DNA of 64,000 bases from an uncultured Desulfuromonas sp. (GTDB lineage Bacteria; Desulfobacterota; Desulfuromonadia; Desulfuromonadales; Desulfuromonadaceae): positions 3,162,001 through 3,226,000 of the forward strand of contig NZ_OY787469.1 of assembly GCF_963678835.1 (NCBI RefSeq), written 5' to 3'. Each line of letters opens with the position of its first letter. The first letter of the stretch is position 1. The notes below the pieces were generated by a model. That model saw only the letters and a list, made by a program, of their open reading frames with translations. It ran no database searches and was not told where the DNA came from. Made by a program: the position numbers and the translations under genes. This document shows, piece by piece, positions 38,473 to 47,800 of the stretch.

Positions 38473-38509
38473 CGCCCACTCTGTCGTTGCCGTCACGGCA
38501 ACTCCGGCG
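38473..38509. repeat. 37-base palindromic element, copy 1
   Basis: Begins CGCCCACTCTG and contains GTTGCCGTCACGGCAAC, a perfect dyad with a three-base centre. The same 37 bases with two changes occur at 63052-63088. It forms the altered C-terminal codons of the ISL3 transposase frame. Confidence 0.7.
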
Positions 38510-39530
38510 GCTGCTCCTCTGGACTTGCTGACGCGGCCGTCCATGGCCACTTTTCAGCGAAGTCGAATCGCTGGTATTCCCAGAATCGCTGAAAATCCTC
38601 GCGCAGCAGGTAGCCTTTGATCGACGCCAGGTTCAGTTTGAACAACTCTCCCAAACTGGAGGTCTGCTTCTCCGAGAGATTCTCGGGCCGTTTCAGCAGC
38701 AGCCAGCGTTTATGTTCGAGAACATTCTGCTGACCATCAGCCTTGAACTGCTTGACCTCGCTGCGCCGAATCTCGTCAATCGCCTCGTTGAACTTCCGCA
38801 TGATATGGAAGCGATCGAGAACGTTCAGCGCCTGCGGAGCCTTCTTGGCGATGACCTTGAGGTACGCGGCCCACATGTCGCTGCAAACGAACTGGAGTTT
38901 GGCGCTTCGTTCCGGGCCAAACTCCTTGAAAAATCGCAGCAGCGTTTTGGCTTTGCGCTCAGGACCACTCCAGAGTAAGCGCCTGGCCCCGGCGTTGACC
39001 TGATAGACCAACGTCAGGTACTTGTGCCCTTTGAAAACGGCAACCTCGTCAACACCGATCTCGGTAACGCCTTCAAGGCTTCTGTGGGCGAGACCGTAAT
39101 CGACGACGAACTTGACGGCCCGGAAGACCGTGTCCCAACTGGTTTCAAAAACCCGGGCGGTCTCTTGCCAGGAAAGCCGTTTCGCCCAACGAGCCAGAAA
39201 AACCTGGTAAGCAATGGTCGTTCGCTCTTTCCCGTAGGCCCAAGGCAGCGCCTCGACCTTGACACCATGCTCCGGGCAGTTAACCCGGCGCGGCGCATAG
39301 CGAAAAAAGGCTTTGAATGTCCAGATCGGCAGATACTCGAACAACCGTACCGGCTGCCGGTCATAAACCGCGCATCGTTTCAGACACTCAGGGCAAATCG
39401 GCCGACTGTTGCGGCGCGGTTCAATGTCAATGACCAGGGCTTCCGTACCGCCAACCAGCATGACGCAGACGGAGCCATAAACGAACGACTTGAATCGCAC
39501 GACCTTGTTCAGTAGAGTCTTTATCAGCAT
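38493..39530 (-). pseudogene. ISL3-family transposase, C-terminally truncated
   Basis: 345 residues remain of the usual 400 or more. The N-terminal zinc finger (CPECLKRCAVYDRQPVR), helix-turn-helix, and much of the DDE domain are present: TEIGVDEVAVFKGHKYLTLV has the first Asp, and FVCSDMWAAYLKVIAKKAPQ with VLDRFHIMRKFNEAIDE follows. The catalytic Glu region near GAVEGFNNK is missing; the chain ends in ASASPEEQPPELP, encoded by the palindromic element. The right end of the element (39540-39600) still looks like an IS terminus. It is inactive. Its insertion removed the end of the glycosyltransferase gene to its right. Confidence 0.85.
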
Positions 39531-39605
39531 TGTTTCTTTTCTGGGGTATTGGATGTTTCTCGCAAATCCATCCTAATCCCTCAGGGGGAAACAATGCTCT
39601 ATTTT

Positions 39606-39881
39606 TTACCGCCGCCTACCCACAGATTCTGCGGAGGAGGCGTTTAAAAGCTTTTTAGCCAGAATTAAGCGTGACAGATCGGCAACCAAATGGATCTGAT
39701 TAGTGACTTTTTTTCGATACCAAGCCGGGCATAAATCAAGAAACTCGTCACCGTAAAACTTATAATCATAGTTCTTGCGGCCAGCCCATTGCTTAACGGA
39801 ATCCAGGCACAAAACAATCCAGTTCGGCACATCGTCTGTTCTGAAAGATTGATAGACGTCGATCTTCATTTCATTTTTCAT
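39606..39881 (-). pseudogene. Glycosyltransferase N-terminal fragment cut by ISL3
   Basis: 91 residues; the last dozen (LLNASSAESVGRRR) are read from IS-border sequence. The front, IDVYQSFRTDDVPNWIVLCL followed by YDYKFYGDEFLDLCPAWYRKK and ADLSRLILAKKLL, matches the start of GT32-like sugar transferases that carry a DXD motif further on, which is lost here. Its ATG directly follows the HlyD stop codon (TAGATG), so it was the last gene of the type I secretion operon. It may once have modified the secreted protein or the cell surface. Confidence 0.75.
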
Positions 39882-41195
39882 CTACCGCACACTCATCCCC
39901 TCATCAAGATACTTGATCATGGGATAGATAAAGAACTCAATGATGCGTCGCATGCCGGTCTTGATCTCAACAGTCGTGCTCATGCCGGTGCTGATGGGCA
40001 TCTCTTCGCCATCGACCTGTAACGTGGTTTGCAGCGGGTTGATGTAGACTTCGTAAACCAGGCCGAGCCGTTCGTCCTCAATGCTGTCGGCGGCCACCTG
40101 CTCCACTTGGCCGTCGAGGGTGCCGTATTTCTGAAAATTGAACGTGTCGATCTTGACCGTGGCGTCCATGGCCGCGCTGACGAAACCGATATCTTTGCTC
40201 TCCACCAGGGCCTTGATCACCAGAGGGCAGTTATAAGGCACGATGCTGATCAGTTTTTCCGCCGGGGTGACCACGCCGCCGATGGTGTGGAAAAACATCT
40301 TATTGATCGTGCCGTCCACCGGCGACACAATCAGCTGACGGGCCGTGACAAAGGAGGATTGTTGAATTCCAGCCTGCAGTTCGAGTTGCTGTTGACTTTT
40401 TTGCGCCAGCTCTGCCAGCAGGTTGCTGCGTTCATCTTCACGAATCAGGGCAATTTCACGGTTCAGCTGTTCTCGGGAAGCGTGGGCTTCTTCGAGTTGA
40501 TGGCCGAGGATGGCAATGTTGCTTTGGGCGTCTTGCCAGGCTTTTTCCGTGGTGTCGTATTCGTTGCGGCTGATGATATCACGCACAACCTTGAGGCGTT
40601 CGAGCATGTCGCCGGATTTGTCGGCCAGATACTGCTCCCGCGCCAGACTTTTGTGTAAGGAAGCGATCTTCTCGTCGGTCTGGTGAATCTGCTCCAGTTT
40701 GACCTGGACCTGTTCGGCTAAACGCCGGCGGGTGGACTGATCGATTTGGCGCTGGATATCAACCAAAGTCGGGTCGTAGTTACCGGCGGGGTTGAAAGGT
40801 TGGTCATCTACATTAGCCTGGAGACGCTCCACCTCTAAGTTGAGCTGTAGCAGTTGGCCGCGCATGGATTCCAATTCCGGCTCGGTTTGGGACGGGTCAA
40901 TCTCCATCAACACCTGCCCTTTCTTAACCCGTTCCCCTTCGCTGACCAGGATGTTGCGCACCACCCCGGCCGTCAACGGCTGAACCATCTTCACTTCGCC
41001 ACGAGGGATCACTTTACCGTGAGCGGTGACCACCACATCCACTTGACCGAAGTAGCTCCACAGGCCGAAGAACAGAAATGCGGCAAGAATGGTCCAGAAA
41101 ATAAAGCGCCCCAGCGGGTTGAGTGGTGCATCGTTGATCTCAACGAGCAGGGGCTGGAATTCGTGACTGTCGTCGCGCTTTTTCCACAATTTCAT
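39882..41195 (-). CDS. HlyD-family periplasmic adaptor of type I secretion
   Basis: 437 residues. A short cytosolic N-terminus is followed by one membrane helix (FIFWTILAAFLFFGLWSYFG, about 32-51), a lipoyl-half motif (VVTAHGKVIPRGEVKMVQPL), a long coiled-coil region (about 110-290) and the second barrel half with GTINKMFFHTIGGVVTPAEK. The C-terminal GMSTTVEIKTGMRRIIEFF is typical of HlyD. It links the inner-membrane ABC transporter to TolC. Its ATG overlaps the transporter stop (TGATG). Confidence 0.95.
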   Translation of the reverse strand: MKLWKKRDDSHEFQPLLVEINDAPLNPLGRFIFWTILAAFLFFGLWSYFGQVDVVVTAHGKVIPRGEVKMVQPLTAGVVRNILVSEGERVKKGQVLMEIDPSQTEPELESMRGQLLQLNLEVERLQANVDDQPFNPAGNYDPTLVDIQRQIDQSTRRRLAEQVQVKLEQIHQTDEKIASLHKSLAREQYLADKSGDMLERLKVVRDIISRNEYDTTEKAWQDAQSNIAILGHQLEEAHASREQLNREIALIREDERSNLLAELAQKSQQQLELQAGIQQSSFVTARQLIVSPVDGTINKMFFHTIGGVVTPAEKLISIVPYNCPLVIKALVESKDIGFVSAAMDATVKIDTFNFQKYGTLDGQVEQVAADSIEDERLGLVYEVYINPLQTTLQVDGEEMPISTGMSTTVEIKTGMRRIIEFFIYPMIKYLDEGMSVR

Positions 41196-43318
41196 CAGGC
41201 GGCTCCTTGCTGCAAAGAGTGGAGATGATGATAGTAGCCTTGGCGTTGCAAGAGCTGATCATGAGAGCCCATCTCAACGATTTTGCCGTGGTCCATAGCT
41301 AGAATCAGGTCGCAATGGGCAATGGTGGACAGGCGATGGGCGACGATAAAGGTGGTGCGCCCCTTTTTGATCTCCATCAGGTTGCGGTTGATCACCTGCT
41401 CAGACTCGTAATCCAGCGCCGAGGTCGCTTCGTCGAAGATTAAAATGCGTGGTCCGGTGATCAGCGCCCGGGCAATGGCAATACGCTGGCGCTGGCCGCC
41501 GGACAGGCTGGAACCACGCTCGCCGACCACGGTGTCATAGCCTTCGGGCAACTGGCTGACAAATTCGTGGGCTCCGGCCAGGGTGGCGGCCCGGATGATC
41601 CGTTCCATGGGCGCATCCTGTTGCGGCAGGGCGATGTTTTCACGAATGGTGCCGGAAAACAGGTAGTTCTCCTGCAACACCACACCGATCTGGTTGCGCA
41701 TCCACACCGGGTTGAGGTGGCGGATGTCGATACCATCAAGGTAGATGGCGCCGTTGCTCGGCATATAGAGGTTCTGCAGTAACTTAGCCACGGTGGACTT
41801 GCCACTGCCGCTGCGTCCGACGAGGCCGATGCTCATGCCCGGCTTGATGTCGAAACTGACCTGATCGACGACATCCGCACCGGCCGGATGATAACGGAAG
41901 GAAACCTGGTCAAAGCGGATTTGTCCTTTGACCTTGGGTAAGGTGATGGCTTTATCGCTGGTATTTTCCTTGGGATGGTTGAGGATATCGGCCAGCCGGT
42001 CCACGGACAGCAGCGCCTGCTGAAATTCGTTCCACAGATTCACCAGCCGCAACACCGGCCCGGAGAACTGCCCGGCAAACATCTGAAAAGCGATCAGCTG
42101 GCCAATGGACAGATCGCCGACCAGCACCGCTTTGACGCCGAAGAACAGAATCGATATGGTCATCAGCTTCTGCAATGCCCCGGCCACGGCGCTGGAGATG
42201 TTGGCCATGTTGCCGAGTTTAAAACTGGAGCGCACGTAGTTGCCGAGATGATCTTCCCAGCGCTTTTGCATCGAGCCTTCTACGGCCAGGGATTTGACCG
42301 TCTGCACGCCGGTGATCGATTCCACCAAATAGGAATTTGAAGAGGCAGCCATCTGAAATTTATCTTCAAGACGTCGCCGCAGCTCCGGGGTGATAAAGAA
42401 GTAGATCAGACCGATCACGGCGACAAAGCCGATGACGATCAGGGTCAGTTTGACGCTGTACACCAGCATGACGGCAACAAACACCAGGGAAAAAAAGGAG
42501 TCGATCACCACGGAAACAGCTTTGTTGGTGATAAATTCGCGGATGGTATCCAGCTCGCGCACCCTGGCAGCAATATTGCCGACTTTGCGGTTCTCGAAAT
42601 ACATGAACGGCAACGCCAACAAATGATGGAACAGTTTAGCGCCGAGTTTGGCATCCAGCTTACTGGCGGTGTGGACGAAGATGTAGTTGCGGGCGATGTT
42701 GAGCAGCAGCTCAAACACCGTCACCGCCAAAAAAGCCACAGCCAGGATATCCAAAGTGGTCATGGATCGGTGGACAATGACCTTGTCGAGAATCACCTGG
42801 GTGAACAGCGGCGTGACCAGACCGAACAACTGCACGACAAACGAGCCCAACAGCACTTCGCCGATGATGCGCTTGAAGTTGGCCAGCTCAGCCAGAAACC
42901 ATTTAAAGCCGAATGCCACCTGGCCGCTGAGCATTTTGTGGCGGATGATGATGAAATCGTTGTTGCAGCGTTCTTTGAGCTCGTCAAACGACAGCTCCTC
43001 GGTTTTGCGCGTTTCGGGCACAAACACCAGGGCTTTTTCGTGTTCCGTATCGAGACGCAACACCGCCAGATAGTCGCCGTCCGCACAGCAGGCGATGGCG
43101 GGTAGCGGGTAGTGTTCGGCCAGTTTCGCCGGATCGACGGTTTTACGTTTGGCCTTGAATTGATGCTTGCGGGCAATACGCAGTAATTCCTCCGGCGACA
43201 AAGTTTCCGGCTGCACGGCGAACTCTCTGGCAATAGCCCGCATGTCGACATCGACATTATTGAGACGAGCCACGACATTAAAACACAACAAGCCGCTGTG
43301 AATGGCAGTTTCTTCCAT
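41195..43318 (-). CDS. Type I secretion ABC transporter with C39-like domain (HlyB type)
   Basis: 707 residues, ATG at 43318 with AAGGA upstream. Residues 1-130 resemble C39 peptidases, but the catalytic Cys is replaced (HSGLLC where peptidases have ECG), as in HlyB, where this domain binds unfolded RTX substrates. A six-helix membrane domain (about 155-440) precedes the nucleotide-binding domain: Walker A GLVGRSGSGKSTVAKLL, signature LSGGQRQRIAIARAL, Walker B RILIFDEATSALD. Lack of the protease site implies substrates without a double-Gly leader, which fits the giant RTX protein upstream. Confidence 0.95.
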   Translation of the reverse strand: MEETAIHSGLLCFNVVARLNNVDVDMRAIAREFAVQPETLSPEELLRIARKHQFKAKRKTVDPAKLAEHYPLPAIACCADGDYLAVLRLDTEHEKALVFVPETRKTEELSFDELKERCNNDFIIIRHKMLSGQVAFGFKWFLAELANFKRIIGEVLLGSFVVQLFGLVTPLFTQVILDKVIVHRSMTTLDILAVAFLAVTVFELLLNIARNYIFVHTASKLDAKLGAKLFHHLLALPFMYFENRKVGNIAARVRELDTIREFITNKAVSVVIDSFFSLVFVAVMLVYSVKLTLIVIGFVAVIGLIYFFITPELRRRLEDKFQMAASSNSYLVESITGVQTVKSLAVEGSMQKRWEDHLGNYVRSSFKLGNMANISSAVAGALQKLMTISILFFGVKAVLVGDLSIGQLIAFQMFAGQFSGPVLRLVNLWNEFQQALLSVDRLADILNHPKENTSDKAITLPKVKGQIRFDQVSFRYHPAGADVVDQVSFDIKPGMSIGLVGRSGSGKSTVAKLLQNLYMPSNGAIYLDGIDIRHLNPVWMRNQIGVVLQENYLFSGTIRENIALPQQDAPMERIIRAATLAGAHEFVSQLPEGYDTVVGERGSSLSGGQRQRIAIARALITGPRILIFDEATSALDYESEQVINRNLMEIKKGRTTFIVAHRLSTIAHCDLILAMDHGKIVEMGSHDQLLQRQGYYHHLHSLQQGAA

Positions 43319-43369
43319 GTTTCAATCCTTACTTGGTATGATTACGACATTATCGAATCATGGTGAGGT

Positions 43370-44737
43370 TCAAAAATCCGGCCGGAATTGGTAGGCGGAG
43401 AGCAGAGTCAGTTGGTTCAGCGCCGTCATCTGCTCGATCTCATCAAGCCGCACCTGGAGTTGCTGTTCAAGCAGATCAAGCTGCTGACCGATTTGGGTTA
43501 CCTGATCGCGCAGTTGCTGCTGGGACAGCCGTGTCATCATGTCGCGCTGCTCTTCCAGAGTGCGGCGCGTGTGCGACCAGCGTTGTTTCTTGTCAGGGGA
43601 TTGATCGGCGCGGTATTTCAACGTTTGGTAGCGCGTGGTCAGTTCGGCGACTTTTTTCTCGCGTTGTAACTGGAGGTGCTCTTTTTCGAGTTTAAGCCGT
43701 TCAAACTGAGCGAGGTCGCCAAAACCGTTAAACAAATTGACGTCCAAGGTAATACCACAGGAAAAGTTGGTGTCGTCCAGATCACTGAACGCCTGGGACC
43801 AATCACTGGAATCACGGCCGTAAAAGGTATAGGAGGAGTAAAGATTCAGGGTGGGCAGAAACCGGCGCAGTGCCATATCGACTTCATTCTGTTTGGTCTC
43901 AATAGCCAAATCCAGCGCCTGTACTTCGGGCAACAAGGCAATGGTGACAGAAGCAGCATCGCTGGCACCTAAGGGGACAAAGGTTGTTGTCGGCTCGTAA
44001 CAATGCCCACTCAGCTCCGTCAATGCCCACAGCACATCCACAAACTGGCGCTGCAATTGCTCGACGAGCAAGCGGGTTTCCGCCACGTCAATGGCCAGCT
44101 CACCGACCTTGATTCGGTCCATAGTACCGGCCTGGTACAAACGTTGGCCTAGGGCATAACGCTCTTCAGCCAGCTCAAGGCGCTGCTGCTGAATATTTTG
44201 CTGCGTCTGTAATCGCCAGCCACGCGCAAACAGGTCGAGTACTTGAAGCGACACATCCTGCTCACGCTGTTCTTTTTGACGACGGGTTTGCTCCGTTTCC
44301 AGTTTGGCGCTATCGACACGAAGCGAGCGAGTACCGAAATCATACAGGGTATAATTCAGTGACAGAGTAGCGACGTTTTTCCACTTGCTACCGGACGAAC
44401 TGATTACCGTGCCGCCGACGGAATCGAGCCCGCCGCTCGATTCCGTAAAATCCTTGAACCATTCATTGCTGTAGCGAAAAGACAGCGCGGGAAAATAAGC
44501 TGCGCCCGCTTCACGGATACGTTGCTGGCTGATGTCGATTTCTTTTGCCGCCAGCTTGACGTCATAGGCCTGTGCCAGAATTTCCCGACGCAATTGGTTA
44601 AACTCCAACGTCCCCGCTTTGCCTTGCCTGGGAATGATACAGAATAACACCAACAAGAGAACACGCATCCAAATGTGATAGCGCTTGGCCACCACCTTGT
44701 TTCCACATAAAAACATCAAAAACCCAATAAAAATCAA
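43370..44737 (-). CDS. TolC-family outer-membrane channel of type I secretion
   Basis: 455 residues from 44737; an in-frame ATG at 44668 would give a cleaner signal peptide (MRVLLLVLFCIIPRQGKAG) and may be the real start. The mature part has the TolC pattern of two helix-strand repeats: an N-terminal QQRIREAGAAYFPALSFRYS, a strand region with TLSLNYTLYDFG, and the second-half FSCGITLDVNLFNGFGDLAQ. It is the first gene of the tolC-ABC-hlyD-glycosyltransferase operon and follows the RTX gene terminator by about 30 bases. Confidence 0.92.
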   Translation of the reverse strand: MIFIGFLMFLCGNKVVAKRYHIWMRVLLLVLFCIIPRQGKAGTLEFNQLRREILAQAYDVKLAAKEIDISQQRIREAGAAYFPALSFRYSNEWFKDFTESSGGLDSVGGTVISSSGSKWKNVATLSLNYTLYDFGTRSLRVDSAKLETEQTRRQKEQREQDVSLQVLDLFARGWRLQTQQNIQQQRLELAEERYALGQRLYQAGTMDRIKVGELAIDVAETRLLVEQLQRQFVDVLWALTELSGHCYEPTTTFVPLGASDAASVTIALLPEVQALDLAIETKQNEVDMALRRFLPTLNLYSSYTFYGRDSSDWSQAFSDLDDTNFSCGITLDVNLFNGFGDLAQFERLKLEKEHLQLQREKKVAELTTRYQTLKYRADQSPDKKQRWSHTRRTLEEQRDMMTRLSQQQLRDQVTQIGQQLDLLEQQLQVRLDEIEQMTALNQLTLLSAYQFRPDF

Positions 44738-44767
44738 GACAACAAGAAATATTTAATCCCTATTGCG

Positions 44768-44804
44768 AAAAAGAGGCCCGTTAACAACCAACGAGCCTCT
44801 TTTT
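44768..44804 (-). terminator. Terminator of the giant RTX gene
   Basis: AAAAAGAGGCCCGTT pairs with AACGAGCCTCTTTTT. It lies between the RTX stop and tolC, so the transport genes need their own promoter or read-through. Confidence 0.88.
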
Positions 44805-44818
44805 ATCCGGGACGTACA

Positions 44819-47800
44819 TCAAACAGCCATTTCCCAGGCATTGGCAACGATGGTTAGCAAACCATCATTCTGTCGCACATCATCCAGGCTGGTTACACTG
44901 ATCCCTTCCGCGACGGCATAGGCGCTTATATCCTGAATGATCTGCGTGATGTCGCTGTCACTGAGAGAGCTGCCATCCGACAGGGTGATGCTTTCGATGC
45001 GGTTGCCGGTGGTGGAATTACTGTAGTTCGCTAGAGTGACGACATCATCCGTACCGTAACCAATCTGCAAGGTATCTCCGTCCATGAAAAAGGCGAAGCC
45101 ATCCGCAGTCACTTCGTCGCCGAACACAATGGAATCCGTGCCTGACTCATCATATAGACTGTCGCTGCCGTCGCCTAAATTGAACAGGTAGGTGTCGTTA
45201 CCGGCACCACCATAAAGCAGATCATTGCCGTCATCGCCGCTCAGCTCATCATTGCCATCCAACCCGGTAAGCTGGTCATCGCCGTCATAGCCGTGTAACT
45301 GATCAGCGGTGGAAGCGCTAGTCAGGGTATCGGCACCATCCGTTCCCACGATCAGCGTGTCAAAGCCACTGTCCGGCGTGGTGGACAACTGGCTTTCGAT
45401 GCTCGTCGCGGAAATGCCGTAGCCACCTGAGGGCTGGATGTAGGAAAGTTTGTAGTCGTCCCCATCAAACCAATGCTTCACAGTCACCATAGTTGTCTCA
45501 TCACCATCAATTTTCACCAAGAGATCATCTCCCGAGCGGTGATAACTGAGCCGGTTTTGAGTGATATCATCGGTGAAGATCAGCCAATCGGTGCCGCCGC
45601 CACGATTGTCGATGGTGTCAGCTCCGCTGCCTGCGCGATAGACATAAATATCATCATCAGCCCCACCGATCAGGAGGTCATTGCCGGCATCACCACCGAG
45701 CTGATCGGCACCGGCTTCGCCGAGCTGAACATCGTTGCCGGCACCGCCGTCGAGATAGTCAGAACCGTCACCGGCCACCAGCCAGTCATCACCGGACAAG
45801 CCAAAAAGCTGATCGTCGCCAGCCAAGCCCTGCAACAAATCCATGCCACTGGTGCCAACCAGCTGTTCGGCACTGTCCGTGCCGGTGGTGACGCTGTCAA
45901 ATTCGCTTTCCGCCGGAAGACCGCCATTATCTCCACCGCCGGATTCTGCAAACAGCTCGTTAATCGTGGCAGCGGCAATCGCACTTTCTCCGGAAGGCTG
46001 AAGGTAGGCCAGTTGATACTCCGTGCCGACAAACCAGTCACGAATCGTCACTTGCGTGGCAGCATCGCCATCAATCCGCACGATCAGGTCATCGCCGTCC
46101 TGCAGATAAGTCAACCGAGCACTGGTGATGTCGTTGGTAAAAATGAGCCAGTCGGTCCCGCCATCGCTGTTATCGATGGTGTCAGCGCCACTGCCTGACG
46201 CATAGACATAAATATCGTTGCCGGTCCCACCAATCAACGTGTCGTTACCGGCATCGCCGCCGAGCTGGTCGTCGCCTGCACCGCCCGACTGAATGTCGTC
46301 TCCGGCACCGCCATCAAGGTAATCCGCCCCGTCACCGCCGTTGAGCTCATCGGCTCCGGCCAGACCGAATAATTGATCATCCCCGGCATAGGCGTTGAGT
46401 TGGTCACGGCCTGAAGTGCCTACCAGTTGTTCGGCGGAGTCCGTACCTTCAACAATGCTATCAAAATCCGAGGATCCGCCTGTAAGTAGGGTTTCAATTT
46501 GCGCCGCTGGAAGGCCGTATTCTCCATCCGGCTGAATGTAGTCGATCGTGTAAGCACTGTCTAAAAACCAATTATTGATCGTCACCTGGGTGGTTTCATC
46601 GCCGTCTACTCGGACAATCAAATCGTCACCATCCTGCAAATAGGTCAGGCGATCGCTGGTGATCCCATCGGTAAAAATCAGCCAATCCGTACCGCCGCCA
46701 CTGTTGTCAATGGTATCGGCACCACTGCCCGCGCCATAGACGTAAATATCGTCCCCGGCACCGCCGATCAGGGTGTCATTACCGGCATCACCGCCGAGCT
46801 GATCGTCGCCGGCTTCACCGAGCTGAACATCGTTGCCGTCGCCACCATCAAGATAGTCAGATCCGTCACCGCCATTGAGTTCATCGGCACCGGCCAAGCC
46901 AAAAATTTGATCGTCACCGGCCAGCCCTTGCAACAGGTCCATGCCGTTGCTACCAACCAACTGTTCGGCGCTCTCCGTGCCGGTGATGACACTGTCAAAT
47001 TGGCTCTCCACTGGAGGGTTTTCATTACCTTCGCCGCCGGGTTCCGACAACAGCGTGTTAACCGTGGCAGCGTCAATCGCGTCTTCACCGAAAGACTGAA
47101 TGTAGGCCAGTTGATAGTCCGAACCGGCAAACCAGTTTGTGATCGTCACTTGGTTTGTTTCATCGTCATCCACCCGGACAATCAGGTCATCGCCATCCTG
47201 AAGATAGGTCAATCTGTCACTGGCGATGTCGCCAAAAATCAGCCCGTCGCTACCGCCACCACTGTTGTCGATGACGTCAGCGCCGTTGCCGTATTCATAG
47301 TCGTAAACGTCATCTCCGGCGCCGCCGGTCAAAGTATCACTTCCGAAACCACCGGAAAGGCTGTCGTCGCCCTCGCCCCCATTGAGCCTGTCGTCGCCGT
47401 CACCGCCATACAATTCGTCGTCGCCGTCACCGCCATACAATTCGTCGTCGCCGTCACCGCCCTCAAGAAGATCATCTCCTTCGTTGCCTTCGAGAACATC
47501 ATTGTCAGCACCGCCATACAATTCGTCATCGCCGCCGCCACCTTCAAGAAAATCATCTCCTTCATTGCCTTCGAGGATGTCATAGCCTGTGCCGCCATAC
47601 AATTCGTCACTGCCGTCACCGCCCTCAAGAAGATCATCTCCTTCGTTGCCTTCGAGGATGTCATAGCCTGTGCCGCCATACAATTCGTCACTGCCGTCAC
47701 CGCCCTCAAGAAGATCATCTCCTTCATTGCCATCAAGAGTGTCATTGCCTGCACCGCCATACAACTCATCGTTACCAAGTCCGCCATCGACATGATCATC

